A stretch of DNA of 64,000 nucleotides from an uncultured Roseobacter sp. Its GTDB lineage: Bacteria; Pseudomonadota; Alphaproteobacteria; Rhodobacterales; Rhodobacteraceae. The notes below the pieces were generated by a model that saw only the letters and a program-made list of their open reading frames with translations, was not told the origin of the DNA and did no database searches. Each line of letters opens with the position of its first letter. Positions within the stretch are counted from its first letter, which is position 1. This document shows, one piece after another, positions 41,627-50,699 of the stretch. The DNA lies in NCBI RefSeq assembly GCF_947492555.1, contig NZ_CANLNE010000006.1, positions 1-64,000 on the forward strand, read 5' to 3'. The translations under genes and the position numbers were made by a program.

Positions 41627-43143
41627 AGCCGCTGCGCCAGATCGGATTGGCGATAGGGTTTGCGCAGGATATCGTAACTCTGGCCGCGCGCCATCGCATC
41701 CGTCACCACATCGCTTGCGTATCCCGAGGTCAGCAAAACCTTCAGATGTGGAAACTCCGAAGTCACTTTGGCGGCGAGGTCATATCCGTTGAGTGCACCC
41801 GGCATGACAAGATCCGAAAATAGGACATCGGCACGGATGCCATTGGTGAGCATACTGTAGGCCTCGTCACCGGTGCTGGCTTCTTCGGTCCTGAATCCCA
41901 GGTCGCGAATGCGTTCGACCGACAGCTTGCGCACTTTCGGATTGTCTTCGACAACCAAGACGGTTTCACCGTGTCCAAGGGGCAGATCACGCCGGGCCTT
42001 CGTGTCACCAGACGCGTCAGACAGGTCATCATGGACAGGGACTGCGGGGAAATAGAGGCCAAAGCTCGTCCCATGGCCAAGCTCGCTATAGAGGGTTATG
42101 TGCCCGCCCGACTGGCGCACGAAGCCATAGACCATGGCCAGCCCCAGACCCGTCCCGCCACTCTCCGACTTCGTGGTGAAAAACGGCTCAAACGCGCGCT
42201 GCTGTGCCTCGACACTCATGCCCGCGCCATTGTCACTGACCGACAGCCGGACGTAATCGCCAAGCTTGATGTCGGTTTCCTGCGCCATGTAGGTATCGTC
42301 GATGGTCACATTGGAGAGCGACACCAGAAGCTCGCCATTCGGCCCCATGGCATCGCGGGCGTTCAGCGCAAGGTTCATCAGGGCCGATTGCAACTGAACG
42401 GGGTCGATCATCACCAGGTTCAGATCGGGTGAGAAATTTGTCTTGATGCGCGTGTTGGCCCCCAGCGTGCGCCTGAGAATGGCCAGCGTTTCTTCACATA
42501 AAATGCGCAGGTCGGTCTCGACCGGCTTGAGATTGCTGCGCCGCGCAAAGACCATCAGACGCGCCGTGAGATCGGCCCCCAGTTCGGCGGAATCGAGCGC
42601 ATCCTTGATCAGCGCCATTTGTCGGTCATTTGCCCCGCGCATCTCAAGCAGTTCCAGGTTGCCGATTACAACCGTCAGCAGGTTGTTGAAATCATGCGCG
42701 ATACCACCCGTCATCTGACCAATTGCATCGAGCCGCTGCGAGCGGGAGAGGGCATGCTGCGTTGCCTTGTCCTGCGTCAGGTCGTGCATGATCGCGACAA
42801 ACATGCGCTGGCCCGAAACATCCGCGTAGCTGACGGCAATATGCAGCGGAAAGACGGATTTGTCCTTTTTCTGACCCTCCACGTCACGGCCGACACCGAT
42901 GATGCGCTCTTCTCCGGTCTTCATGTGATGCGCCATGAACCCGCCATGCAAATCCGCCAGCGCCGTGGGCATCAGGACGTTGACGCTTTGCCCGATCAAC
43001 GCCTCCGCATCGTATTGAAACAGGCGACAGGCTGCGGGATTGGCGCGTGTGATCATACCCCGCTGGTCGGACACAACCATCGCATCCGCCGCCATTTCCA
43101 GAATGGCGTGCAAAAGCCCGTTTTCCTGATCGTCGTTACCCAT
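41593..43143 (-). CDS. FixL-like soluble hybrid histidine kinase (PAS-HisKA-HATPase-REC)
   Basis: A 516-residue kinase without membrane helices. The PAS domain (about 10-125) contains H66, aligning with the heme-ligand His of FixL ('LHGGFMAHHMKTGEERIIGVGR' region), and R80 and R86 at the FixL Arg positions of 'RIIGIGR'. The phospho-acceptor is H150 ('GGIAHDFNN'), the ATP domain has 'NARDAMG', 'DNGAGMS' and 'GTGLGLAMV', and a C-terminal receiver has D444. The architecture matches the hybrid FixL of Rhizobium etli. Heme binding is inferred from the conserved His and Arg. The start lies 59 bases from an FNR-type box. Confidence 0.88.
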   Translation of the reverse strand: MGNDDQENGLLHAILEMAADAMVVSDQRGMITRANPAACRLFQYDAEALIGQSVNVLMPTALADLHGGFMAHHMKTGEERIIGVGRDVEGQKKDKSVFPLHIAVSYADVSGQRMFVAIMHDLTQDKATQHALSRSQRLDAIGQMTGGIAHDFNNLLTVVIGNLELLEMRGANDRQMALIKDALDSAELGADLTARLMVFARRSNLKPVETDLRILCEETLAILRRTLGANTRIKTNFSPDLNLVMIDPVQLQSALMNLALNARDAMGPNGELLVSLSNVTIDDTYMAQETDIKLGDYVRLSVSDNGAGMSVEAQQRAFEPFFTTKSESGGTGLGLAMVYGFVRQSGGHITLYSELGHGTSFGLYFPAVPVHDDLSDASGDTKARRDLPLGHGETVLVVEDNPKVRKLSVERIRDLGFRTEEASTGDEAYSMLTNGIRADVLFSDLVMPGALNGYDLAAKVTSEFPHLKVLLTSGYASDVVTDAMARGQSYDILRKPYRQSDLAQRLQALLADRSEG

Positions 43144-43201
43144 TCAAATCATCGCTTTTCGATCAGCCTGCCAAAAGGTCGTCCAAAGGCGCAAGTCTGA
43201 A

Positions 43202-43215
43202 TTGATATTCCTCAA
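43202..43215. promoter_or_regulatory. FNR/FixK box (one mismatch) between the FixL-like kinase and UspA genes
   Basis: TTGATATTCCTCAA matches TTGATnnnnATCAA with one mismatch. It lies 92 bases before the UspA start and 59 bases from the kinase start, so it may control either or both. Confidence 0.65.
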
Positions 43216-43306
43216 TGCCGCCCTGCAGCGCTGTGAAAAAACACTCTGGCGCCTCCCCGAACTCTAGAGCGCGCAAAGCTGTCGACCACAAGAAGGAACC
43301 AGATGG

Positions 43307-43753
43307 ATGTTCAGACAAATCATTGTGGGCATGGATGGCTCGGACAAGGCGGAAAGGGCCCTGCGCATCGCCTGTGATCTGGCCAAGCACTACGTGGGCA
43401 CGGTCACCATTCTGCATGTGCCGCATGCAGAAACGGCGGCTTTCTCCATGGGCGCCGTGGCCGGGTACCACGCCGCGATCGACAAGCCGACCTTTGCGCA
43501 AATCGAAGAAGCCGGTCAGCAGGTGTTGGACAACGGCGTGAAAATCGCCGACGACATGGGATGCAAATCGGTGAAAACACATATGCCGCATGGCGATGCC
43601 GCCACTGAAATCCTGGCGCATGCAGAGGACATTCAGGCCGATCTGATCGTCACCGGACGGCGCGGTCTGAGCAGTATCTCCGGCCTTGTTCTCGGCAGCA
43701 CCACGCAACGCATCAACCATCTGGCACATTGCGCCTGCCTCTCGGTGGCCTGA
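43307..43753 (+). CDS. Universal stress protein UspA family
   Basis: A 148-residue single-domain Usp. It has 'QIIVGMDGSDKAERALRIACDLAKHY' at the N-terminus and the ATP-binding motif near the end, 'DLIVTGRRGLSSISGLVLGSTTQRINHLAHC', which keeps the G-2x-G-9x-G(S/T) pattern of nucleotide-binding Usps. It is therefore of the ATP-binding subclass. An FNR-type box upstream suggests induction under oxygen limitation. It converges with the site-2 protease gene. Confidence 0.92.
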   Translation: MFRQIIVGMDGSDKAERALRIACDLAKHYVGTVTILHVPHAETAAFSMGAVAGYHAAIDKPTFAQIEEAGQQVLDNGVKIADDMGCKSVKTHMPHGDAATEILAHAEDIQADLIVTGRRGLSSISGLVLGSTTQRINHLAHCACLSVA

Positions 43754-43766
43754 ATCTCGGTTTGCC

Positions 43767-44897
43767 TTACCGGTGGCGAACGAGGTCGGACAGGCGCAGG
43801 TAGCGGGTCAGGTCGGCCAGCGAAATGACACCCATCAGCTGATGCCCGTCAACCACGAGGAACTTGCGACGCCCGGTGTCGGCAATCCGCGCCATCAAGT
43901 CCTGCACCGGCATCTCGCCCGAAATCGAGGCCTGTCCATCCAGCCCCGCAAAAACATCACCCACGCGGGTGTTGGACCAGTGTTCGCGGTCGATACCTGC
44001 CAGCACAGCCTGATCCATATGGCCCAGGAGAACCCCGTCTTCGACAACCGGCACAAAACTGACGTTGTGGCGCAGCATGATGCGGTTCACGAATTCTGAC
44101 AGCGTCATCTCCGGGCTGATCACAATCGGGTCGCGTTGCATCAGGGTGGCCACTGTCTTGTGGTCAAACGCAACCTTGGCCAGTTGGGTCTGATAAGCCG
44201 CGCGCGCGGCCATCAGGACGAAAAACCCGATCATGATTTGCCACAGCCCGGCAATCAGCGCCCCGTCGAAGAGCGCCAGAACCCCAAGGCCCATCAGCAC
44301 ATAGGCAAAGATCGTGCCCGATTGCGACGCCGTTTCCGTGGCGGCCAGCACGTCCCCGTTGCGGTGCCAGAGATAGGCGCGCAACACCCGACCCCCGTCC
44401 AAGGGGAACGCAGGCACAAGGTTGAAAAGCGCCAGGATCAGATTGATCAGCGCGAGATAACCAAGCACCATCGACACCGGCACCGCAGCCGCCACCAGTT
44501 CCGAAAGCCGCGCCAGACTCCAGAACCCCAGTGCCAGCACGAGGCTCATCACCGGACCGGCGAGCGCCACCCAGAATTCCACCCGCGCCGATCGCGGCTC
44601 GGCCTCCAGCTCCGCCACACCGCCAAAGAGGAAAAGCGTGATCCCCTTGATCGGCACACCCAGACGGCGCGCGACAACGGAGTGGGCAAGCTCGTGAAGC
44701 AAAAGCGAGACGAAGAAGCACAGCATCGCGATCAGAGCCATGGCCAGATAGGTGCCCGTGCTCTGATGTGGCAGGATGGCGGGGAAGTACCCCTGAGACA
44801 GGGACCAGGTGATCAGCGCGGCGATGAGAAGCCAGCTTGGGTCCAGCTTGATATCGAAACCGTTGATCGAAAAGAGTTTGACTGCGTTTGAGAACAT
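43767..44897 (-). CDS. Site-2 protease family membrane metalloprotease with CBS pair
   Basis: A 376-residue protein from ATG 44897; upstream in-frame codons would start in the promoter. The N-terminal membrane part has the zinc motif HELAH ('LLLHELAHSVVARRLG') and the second metal motif 'NLVPAFPLDGGRVLRAYLW'. From about residue 245 two CBS domains follow ('LMQRDPIVISPEMTLSEFVNRIM', 'GEMPVQDLMARIADTGRRKFLVVDGHQLMGVISLADL'), which may bind adenine nucleotides and regulate cleavage. The substrate, perhaps an anti-sigma or membrane regulator, is unknown. An FNR-type box lies 51 bases upstream. Confidence 0.9.
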   Translation of the reverse strand: MFSNAVKLFSINGFDIKLDPSWLLIAALITWSLSQGYFPAILPHQSTGTYLAMALIAMLCFFVSLLLHELAHSVVARRLGVPIKGITLFLFGGVAELEAEPRSARVEFWVALAGPVMSLVLALGFWSLARLSELVAAAVPVSMVLGYLALINLILALFNLVPAFPLDGGRVLRAYLWHRNGDVLAATETASQSGTIFAYVLMGLGVLALFDGALIAGLWQIMIGFFVLMAARAAYQTQLAKVAFDHKTVATLMQRDPIVISPEMTLSEFVNRIMLRHNVSFVPVVEDGVLLGHMDQAVLAGIDREHWSNTRVGDVFAGLDGQASISGEMPVQDLMARIADTGRRKFLVVDGHQLMGVISLADLTRYLRLSDLVRHR

Positions 44898-44947
44898 AAG
44901 CCGCCTCGTCTTTGGCCACCAGACTAGCGGTGAACAGCGCCTGTTCA

Positions 44948-44961
44948 TTGACTTTTCTCAA
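44948..44961. promoter_or_regulatory. FNR/FixK-like box upstream of the site-2 protease
   Basis: TTGACTTTTCTCAA keeps the TTGA-N6-TCAA core but has two mismatches at the inner positions. It lies 51 bases from the protease start. Confidence 0.5.
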
Positions 44962-45040
44962 GAGCCGGGGCGCTTGTGCCCATCCGCAGGTGCCGCACCG
45001 GCGCCTGCCCGCCGATGTGCGCCACGTGCGGTCCTTGGGA

Positions 45041-45054
45041 TTGAGCAATGTCAA
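45041..45054. promoter_or_regulatory. FNR/FixK-like box upstream of the phasin gene
   Basis: TTGAGCAATGTCAA keeps the TTGA-N6-TCAA core with two inner mismatches, 61 bases before the phasin start. With 44948-44961 it gives each of the two divergent genes its own box. Confidence 0.5.
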
Positions 45055-45114
45055 TCAGGCAGGGGCCTTCGGACCTAGACTTGCGACGCGCTACCCCAAA
45101 CTGGAGGACCAGAC

Positions 45115-45468
45115 ATGGCAAACAAAGCGGAGAAATCACCCTCATCCCTGAGCGAAGCACCCCTGGCCGCGTTCACCCAATTGCAGGAAGCCGGGCTTGG
45201 AAACATGGTCGGCATGAGCAATGCGTGGCTCGAAACCATGGGCGACATGGGGGCCGAAGTGGCCAGTTTCATCGCGGAACGGATCAAGGAAGACGTGAAA
45301 ACACAGCATGCAATTCTGCAGTGCAAGAACATGACAGACCTACAGACAATCCAGACCGAATTCGTCCAGAAAGCGCTGGACCAATACCAGGCCGAAACCG
45401 GCAAACTGGTCGAGATGGGCACCAAAACCTTTGCGGCAAACCTCAAGGATCAGGACGGCAAGGCCTAG
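45115..45468 (+). CDS. Phasin-family protein
   Basis: A 117-residue amphipathic-helical protein with the phasin pattern: 'FTQLQEAGLGNMVGMSNAWLETMGDMGAEVASFIAERIKEDV', then 'LQTIQTEFVQKALDQYQAETGKLVEMGTKTFA'. Phasins coat polyhydroxyalkanoate granules. It converges on the PHA synthase gene and overlaps it by 4 bases at the 3' ends. The FNR-type box upstream points to expression under oxygen limitation, when PHA can act as an electron sink. Confidence 0.85.
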   Translation: MANKAEKSPSSLSEAPLAAFTQLQEAGLGNMVGMSNAWLETMGDMGAEVASFIAERIKEDVKTQHAILQCKNMTDLQTIQTEFVQKALDQYQAETGKLVEMGTKTFAANLKDQDGKA

Positions 45469-47117
45469 CCAAAAACATAGCGCCCCGGCGCTTTGTCCAA
45501 AACGCTGATGCGTGACGAGCGGGGATCTTCAGGATCGCCGCTTTGTTTTTTCAGCCATGCGGACCAGTGTTCCCACCAGGATCCGTCCTGTGGGGTTTCC
45601 CGGTCAAACCAGTCCTGCGCCGTGACGTGAGCGTCGCCTTCCACCTTGTGCCCGTGGCGAAAATGCCGACCCGCATGACCGGGCTCGGACAGGATGCCAC
45701 CGTTATGCCCGCCGTTGGTCAGCACAAAGGTGACATCGGTATCGGTCAGCAAGGACAGCCCGAAAACCGATGTCCAGGGCGATACGTGATCGCTTTCGGT
45801 CGCCACACTGTAGATCGGCGCGCGGATATCCGTCAGGGCAATGGCAACGCCGTCGACCTCAAACCTGCCCTTGGCCAGATCATTGTTCAGAAACAGCCGT
45901 CTGAGGTATTCCGAATGCATCCCCGCCGGCATTCTGGTCGCATCCGCATTCCACGCCATCAGCGGGTTGTCCGGCGTGCGTTCGCCCAGCAAATAGTGCC
46001 GTATGACCCGGCTCCAGATCAGATCGTTGGAGCGCAACAGCTGAAACGCCCCGGCCATCTGATCCGCTTCGAGATATCCGCGCGTTGCCATCATGTCTTC
46101 CAGAAACGCGATCTGGCTTTCATTGATGAACAGGCCCAGCTCCCCCGGTTCGGAAAAATCAACCTGAGAGGCCAGCAGGCTGACCGTGCGAAAAGGATCG
46201 TCCGCGTCTCGCGCCAGTGCCGCTGCTGTGATCGCCAGCAATGTGCCCCCCAGACAGTAACCGGCGGCATGCAGCCTTTTGGCACCCATAGACTTGATCT
46301 GCGCCACAGCGGCCCGAACACCCAGATCGACATAATCCTGCATCGACAATCCGGCATCTTCCTCATCCGGGTTTTTCCAGGAGAGGATGAAGACCTCGAA
46401 CCCCTGATCGCGCAGATAGGCTACCAGGGACCGTTGGGCCGTCAGATCGAGAATGTAGTATTTCATGATCCACGCTGGCACGATCAGGATCGGTTCCGGG
46501 TGCACTTTATCCGTGGTTGGATGATAACGGATCAACTCGATCAGGTCGTTGCGGAACACCACATCGCCCGGCGTGGTCGCAAGGTCCTCGCCAACAGCAT
46601 ACGTACTCGGGCGGCGCGGCTGGTTGGAGATCAGCCGGTTGAAATCTTCCATCCAATAGCGCGCTCCCCGGACAAGGTTCTGGCCCAATTCTTCCCGCGT
46701 CCGGTTCAGAACCTGCGGATTGGTGTGCGCGAAATTGGCGGGCGAGAGCATGTCCAGCCACTGCCGCACGGCAAAGCGCACGATTTCGGCATGTTTCGGA
46801 TCGACGCCGGGCATGTCGGTTGTCGCTGTCTCCCACCAGTTCTGCGCGGTCATGAACCCTTGTGCGACCAAATTGTAAGGAAACATGCGCCACGCGGCGT
46901 GCCTGAACCGCGGATCGCGTGACAGATCGGCATCAGGGGCCGGTGCCATCGACAGTTTCAGCAATTCCGACTGCTTGTCTGGTGACGCCATCAGATGCAG
47001 GGACCAATCCAGATAGGCCGTGGCCAGCGCGGCGGGCGACAATCCCCCGGTCAACTGACCAAAGGCAGCATGCCATTTGGCATCGAGCTTATGCGATTTT
47101 TCCTGCGTCTGCGTCAT
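45465..47117 (-). CDS. phaC: Class I-type polyhydroxyalkanoate synthase (PhaC family)
   Basis: A 550-residue alpha/beta-hydrolase-fold synthase that polymerises hydroxyacyl-CoA. The N-terminal domain is helical ('FRHAAWRMFPYNLVAQGFMTAQNWW'). The nucleophile is C288 in the lipase-like box 'GYCLGGTLL', and the catalytic His is in 'TNGGHNGGI' near the C-terminus, with the Asp probably in 'SVATESDHVSPW'. Its ATG overlaps the stop of the HlyD-like gene by 4 bases, so it is translationally coupled to an export operon, an unusual setting. It may be a second synthase besides a housekeeping phaC; that cannot be seen here. Confidence 0.9.
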   Translation of the reverse strand: MTQTQEKSHKLDAKWHAAFGQLTGGLSPAALATAYLDWSLHLMASPDKQSELLKLSMAPAPDADLSRDPRFRHAAWRMFPYNLVAQGFMTAQNWWETATTDMPGVDPKHAEIVRFAVRQWLDMLSPANFAHTNPQVLNRTREELGQNLVRGARYWMEDFNRLISNQPRRPSTYAVGEDLATTPGDVVFRNDLIELIRYHPTTDKVHPEPILIVPAWIMKYYILDLTAQRSLVAYLRDQGFEVFILSWKNPDEEDAGLSMQDYVDLGVRAAVAQIKSMGAKRLHAAGYCLGGTLLAITAAALARDADDPFRTVSLLASQVDFSEPGELGLFINESQIAFLEDMMATRGYLEADQMAGAFQLLRSNDLIWSRVIRHYLLGERTPDNPLMAWNADATRMPAGMHSEYLRRLFLNNDLAKGRFEVDGVAIALTDIRAPIYSVATESDHVSPWTSVFGLSLLTDTDVTFVLTNGGHNGGILSEPGHAGRHFRHGHKVEGDAHVTAQDWFDRETPQDGSWWEHWSAWLKKQSGDPEDPRSSRISVLDKAPGRYVFG

Positions 47118-48325
47118 AGCTGTGACCTTTCGACAAGAGAGACACCACTTGAAATCGCATCGCTGGGATGAGTGACAACCTGTTCACCGGGTTCCAGACC
47201 GCCCTGAACTTCGGTCATCCGTTCGTTGCGACGGCCCAGCGTCACAATCCGTTTCTCGGCCACGCCGCCGTTCGATACGAAAACCGCCCAGTTGTCCCCA
47301 TCCCGAAAGGCGGCACTCAGCGGCATTTGCAGCACATCATCCGCATGCCATTCGACGATCCTGAGAAAGACGGAGAAACCGTCCCCCAGATTGGGCCGAT
47401 CCGCGCGCGGGCTGGTCAGGGTGAAATAGGCGTCCACCCGCTGCTCTTCGATGCCCAGAGCGGAAACCTTGGTGCGCGCCTTGGGGTCGATACGGTCAAG
47501 CCGGGCCTGCAGCGTCTTGTCGCCGCCCCAGCGCTCGACATAGGCCAGCGCCCCGGCCTCCAACCGGACCGCATCATGGGACAGGATGTCGGCCACCAGT
47601 TCGAGGTCTTCCGGATCGCCGATGCTGACCAGCGGGGTGCCGATGGACACCGGGCGCTGACTGATGGCACCCACCGACAGGATGACACCATCCGCCGGGG
47701 CTCTCAGTTCAACGCAGCAGCTGGCAGGCCGGTGATCCGTTTCATCGGTTTCCAACAGGCTCGCGCGCGCGCGTTCGATCGTGCCTTGCGCCATTTCGAT
47801 CCGCGCCTCTTCGGCCTGCACGGCGGCCTCGGCGACCGCCAGACGCTGCGTGTCATCCTCCAGCTTGGTGATCGAGGCGACACCCCGGTTGACCAGGGCC
47901 TGCGTGCGGTCGAATTGCGACCGGGCAAAGCTGAGGGTTTCCTCGGCCTGTCGCAAATCCGCCTGCGCCACGTGTCGCGCTGCCAAGGCTTCCTGCAAGG
48001 TGGCCTCAGCCTGCAGCCGCGTGCGGGCGTCCAATAGGCCCGATGACGCGGGCTGCACAATAGCGACCACCGTTTCCCCCGCCCGCACCCTGTCACCCTC
48101 CTCGACGGGGGAGCGCAGTGCCGTGCCCGCAATGGGAGAGGCCACCTCGAAGAGGTCGCGCACTTCGGTTTCGCCTTCAGCATTGATCGTCACTTCCAGC
48201 GGTCCGCGCGTGACCTCTGCGAGGTCCACCGGCACCGGGTCCTCGCGGAAACTGACATAGGCGAGCGCCGAAACCACGGCAACGCCGAACCCGATCAAAA
48301 CCAATGTACGTGTAGAATAGGCCAT
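47114..48325 (-). CDS. HlyD/MacA-type periplasmic adaptor of an ABC exporter
   Basis: A 403-residue membrane-fusion protein with one N-terminal helix ('TLVLIGFGVAVVSALAYVS'), a biotinyl-lipoyl half ('VASPIAGTALRSPVEEGDRVRAGETVVAI'), a coiled-coil hairpin (about 95-180), and the second lipoyl/beta-barrel half ('APADGVILSVGAISQRPVSIGTPLVSIGDPEDL'). It would link the FtsX-like permease 4 bases upstream in the operon to an outer-membrane channel. No outer-membrane factor is encoded here. It is followed by phaC with an ATGA overlap. Confidence 0.88.
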   Translation of the reverse strand: MAYSTRTLVLIGFGVAVVSALAYVSFREDPVPVDLAEVTRGPLEVTINAEGETEVRDLFEVASPIAGTALRSPVEEGDRVRAGETVVAIVQPASSGLLDARTRLQAEATLQEALAARHVAQADLRQAEETLSFARSQFDRTQALVNRGVASITKLEDDTQRLAVAEAAVQAEEARIEMAQGTIERARASLLETDETDHRPASCCVELRAPADGVILSVGAISQRPVSIGTPLVSIGDPEDLELVADILSHDAVRLEAGALAYVERWGGDKTLQARLDRIDPKARTKVSALGIEEQRVDAYFTLTSPRADRPNLGDGFSVFLRIVEWHADDVLQMPLSAAFRDGDNWAVFVSNGGVAEKRIVTLGRRNERMTEVQGGLEPGEQVVTHPSDAISSGVSLVERSQL

Positions 48326-48329
48326 GATT

Positions 48330-50696
48330 TCATTCCCTTGTCTTCATGACGGCAACCAGATCCAAACGATCCAGTCGCCGTCGAACGATCATCACCGACA
48401 CCAAGGCGGCAGTTAGAACAACCAGACTGGCGCTGGCGAATGTCGCGGGCTGCAAGACCAGCGGAATGGCGTAGACATCGCTGGTGAAAGCATTGGTCAT
48501 CGTGCGCGCAATCCATGCCCCGATCAGCCAGCCAAAGGGCTGGGCGATCAGGGCGATCAGCATCATTTCCCCCACGAGGATGTAGGACACCTCGCCCCGG
48601 TCGAAGCCGAGGATACGCAGACTGGCCAGCTCGCGTGCGCGTTCCGACAGCTGAATGCGCGCGGCGTTATAGGTCACGCCGACGGTGATGAGCACGGCAA
48701 TCACGATGTAGATGGTGTTCATCACGGTCACATTCTGGTCGATGGTGTCCTGAAACGACTGCCGGTTCTCGGTCATCTCGATCAGGCCCGACAGTTCGGG
48801 CAATTCCTTGATCGCCTTGTGCAATGCCGCTGTCTGGTGTTCATCCAGCGTCACATTGGCCGTGGTCAGCTGCGGGGCCTGCCGGAACAGGGTGTTCAGG
48901 AACGCCAGATCCATATAGGCGCCCAGCCCGAAATGCTGTTCAACCAGCCCGGTCACCACCAGATCAAAGGTTTCACGCCTGCCGCTGAGAAACTCTGCCT
49001 CAATCGTGTCCCCGGCCTGCACATCCAACTGGTCGGCCAAACGCTGGGACAGCAGAATACCCCCCCGCGGCGCGGTCATCAGACGCCCCGACGCATCCAT
49101 GACGCGGCTGAGGTCCGTATCCGGACGCCGCGCCTCGACCGCCACGCGTTTCGACAGGTGCCCCTTGTGCAGGATCGCTGTGTGAAACTGCTGGCTTTCG
49201 GCCTGAAGCACGCCAGGCAGGTTGCGCACGTCTTCCAGCGCCGTCTCAAGAACGTCGTCAGAAAAGATCAACATCGCGTCCTGACGGTTGGTCTGAAAAA
49301 AGGCGAGGTCGACGATTTCATCCAACGCGTCATTGATAAAGAGCGACGCAATGACCGAGGCAACGGCCAGCGCCAGCCCTAAGGAGGTCAGAAAGCTGCG
49401 CAAAGGCCAGCGCAGAAGGCTGCGCAGGATCATGATCGTCGGCTGTGTCAAGCGCAGGCGGGCCATCATCTCATCAATGAATGATCGTTTGAACCGGGGC
49501 GGGGCAGGGGGTTGCATCGCAATGGCCGGGGCCAGCCGCGCCGCCTGCAGCGCACTATGCGCGGCCCCCAGGCTGGTGGTCGCCAGCCCGGCCAGCCCCG
49601 CTGCGGCGTAGACCCAATAAGACACGCGAAAGATCACGAAGGGAAAGTTGAAAAACTGCGCGTATTGGTTCGCCATGCTGCGGGCCAGCACGGTCCCGGC
49701 GACCCACCCCAGCAAGACCCCCGCCAGCGCGATCAACCCGGCCAGCATGAGATAGTGCAGGCAAACCTCCGTGTTGGAATATCCGATGGCCTTCAACAGC
49801 CCGATCTCACTGCGTTCCAATGCGATGATCCGGCTCAGCACCATGCTGACCAGAAACCCCGCGATGCCAAAGAAGATCGGCGGCAGGATCGCGGCCATAC
49901 CCTTGAGCTGGCTGATCTCGGCATCCAGAAAGGCATCCGATTGCTGCGTGGTCCGGTCGTACGCCCCGAACCCGCCGTAGGGCTCCAGCAGGTCATCCAC
50001 CGCATCGATGACAGGGGCCGTGGGCAGGCCCGCCGCCACCGCAATCGCCACGTCATTGAACGCGCCCGTCATGTCAAAGGCCGCCGCAGCCGCCCGCTCC
50101 GACATCCAGATGATCCCGAAGGATGTGTTGTCCGGCATCAGGGCACCGGGCCCGATGGTATAAACGAATTCCGGTGACAGCACCGTGCCCACAATCGTCA
50201 ACTCACGCTTTTGCCCGCGCAGATTGGCGCTGAAACTGCCCCCCGGCTCAAACCCGTTGGCCGCCGCAAAAGGCGCGTTGACCACAATCTCATCCGTCAC
50301 CATCGGATTGGGAAACCGGCCCTGTACCAGCAGGGGCACGTTCAAAACCGGCTCCCTGTCTTCAGGGTAGGACAGCACCCGGCCCACGGCCGTTTTCACC
50401 CGCCCCGGAATATCGAGGATCGCATCGCCGGAAATCCGGGCTTCGACATTCAGAACCCCGTCGATCCGGGCAATCTCGGGCAGGAGCGATTCAGGGGCCC
50501 GGGTCGTGTGCACAAAGACATCCGCAAACCGGTTACGCTCGTAATAGGCGGTCCGGGTTTCCGACAGCGCCGAATACATCCCCACCGAGGTCAGCAGGAT
50601 CGCCACTCCGCAGGCCAGCACCAGCGCGATGGCAATCGCCTGCATCCAGAGCCTTCTGAAATCGCGCAGCAGCTTTCTGTCAATCGCCTGCATCAC
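48330..50696 (-). CDS. FtsX/MacB-type ABC transporter permease
   Basis: A 788-residue permease with two FtsX-like halves, each with transmembrane helices around a large periplasmic domain. The N-terminus is 'FRRLWMQAIAIALVLACGVAILLTSVGMYSAL'. Inner membrane segments include 'GIAGFLVSMVLSRIIALERSEIGLLKAIGYS' and the last helices include 'NTIYIVIAVLITVGVTYNAARIQLSERARELASLRILGF', which carries the ATPase-coupling 'ASLRILGF' loop. The long duplicated layout is that of exporters of macrolides, lipids or peptides; the substrate is unknown. The ATPase gene lies 3 bases upstream. Confidence 0.9.
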   Translation of the reverse strand: MMQAIDRKLLRDFRRLWMQAIAIALVLACGVAILLTSVGMYSALSETRTAYYERNRFADVFVHTTRAPESLLPEIARIDGVLNVEARISGDAILDIPGRVKTAVGRVLSYPEDREPVLNVPLLVQGRFPNPMVTDEIVVNAPFAAANGFEPGGSFSANLRGQKRELTIVGTVLSPEFVYTIGPGALMPDNTSFGIIWMSERAAAAAFDMTGAFNDVAIAVAAGLPTAPVIDAVDDLLEPYGGFGAYDRTTQQSDAFLDAEISQLKGMAAILPPIFFGIAGFLVSMVLSRIIALERSEIGLLKAIGYSNTEVCLHYLMLAGLIALAGVLLGWVAGTVLARSMANQYAQFFNFPFVIFRVSYWVYAAAGLAGLATTSLGAAHSALQAARLAPAIAMQPPAPPRFKRSFIDEMMARLRLTQPTIMILRSLLRWPLRSFLTSLGLALAVASVIASLFINDALDEIVDLAFFQTNRQDAMLIFSDDVLETALEDVRNLPGVLQAESQQFHTAILHKGHLSKRVAVEARRPDTDLSRVMDASGRLMTAPRGGILLSQRLADQLDVQAGDTIEAEFLSGRRETFDLVVTGLVEQHFGLGAYMDLAFLNTLFRQAPQLTTANVTLDEHQTAALHKAIKELPELSGLIEMTENRQSFQDTIDQNVTVMNTIYIVIAVLITVGVTYNAARIQLSERARELASLRILGFDRGEVSYILVGEMMLIALIAQPFGWLIGAWIARTMTNAFTSDVYAIPLVLQPATFASASLVVLTAALVSVMIVRRRLDRLDLVAVMKTRE

Positions 50697-50699
50697 AGA

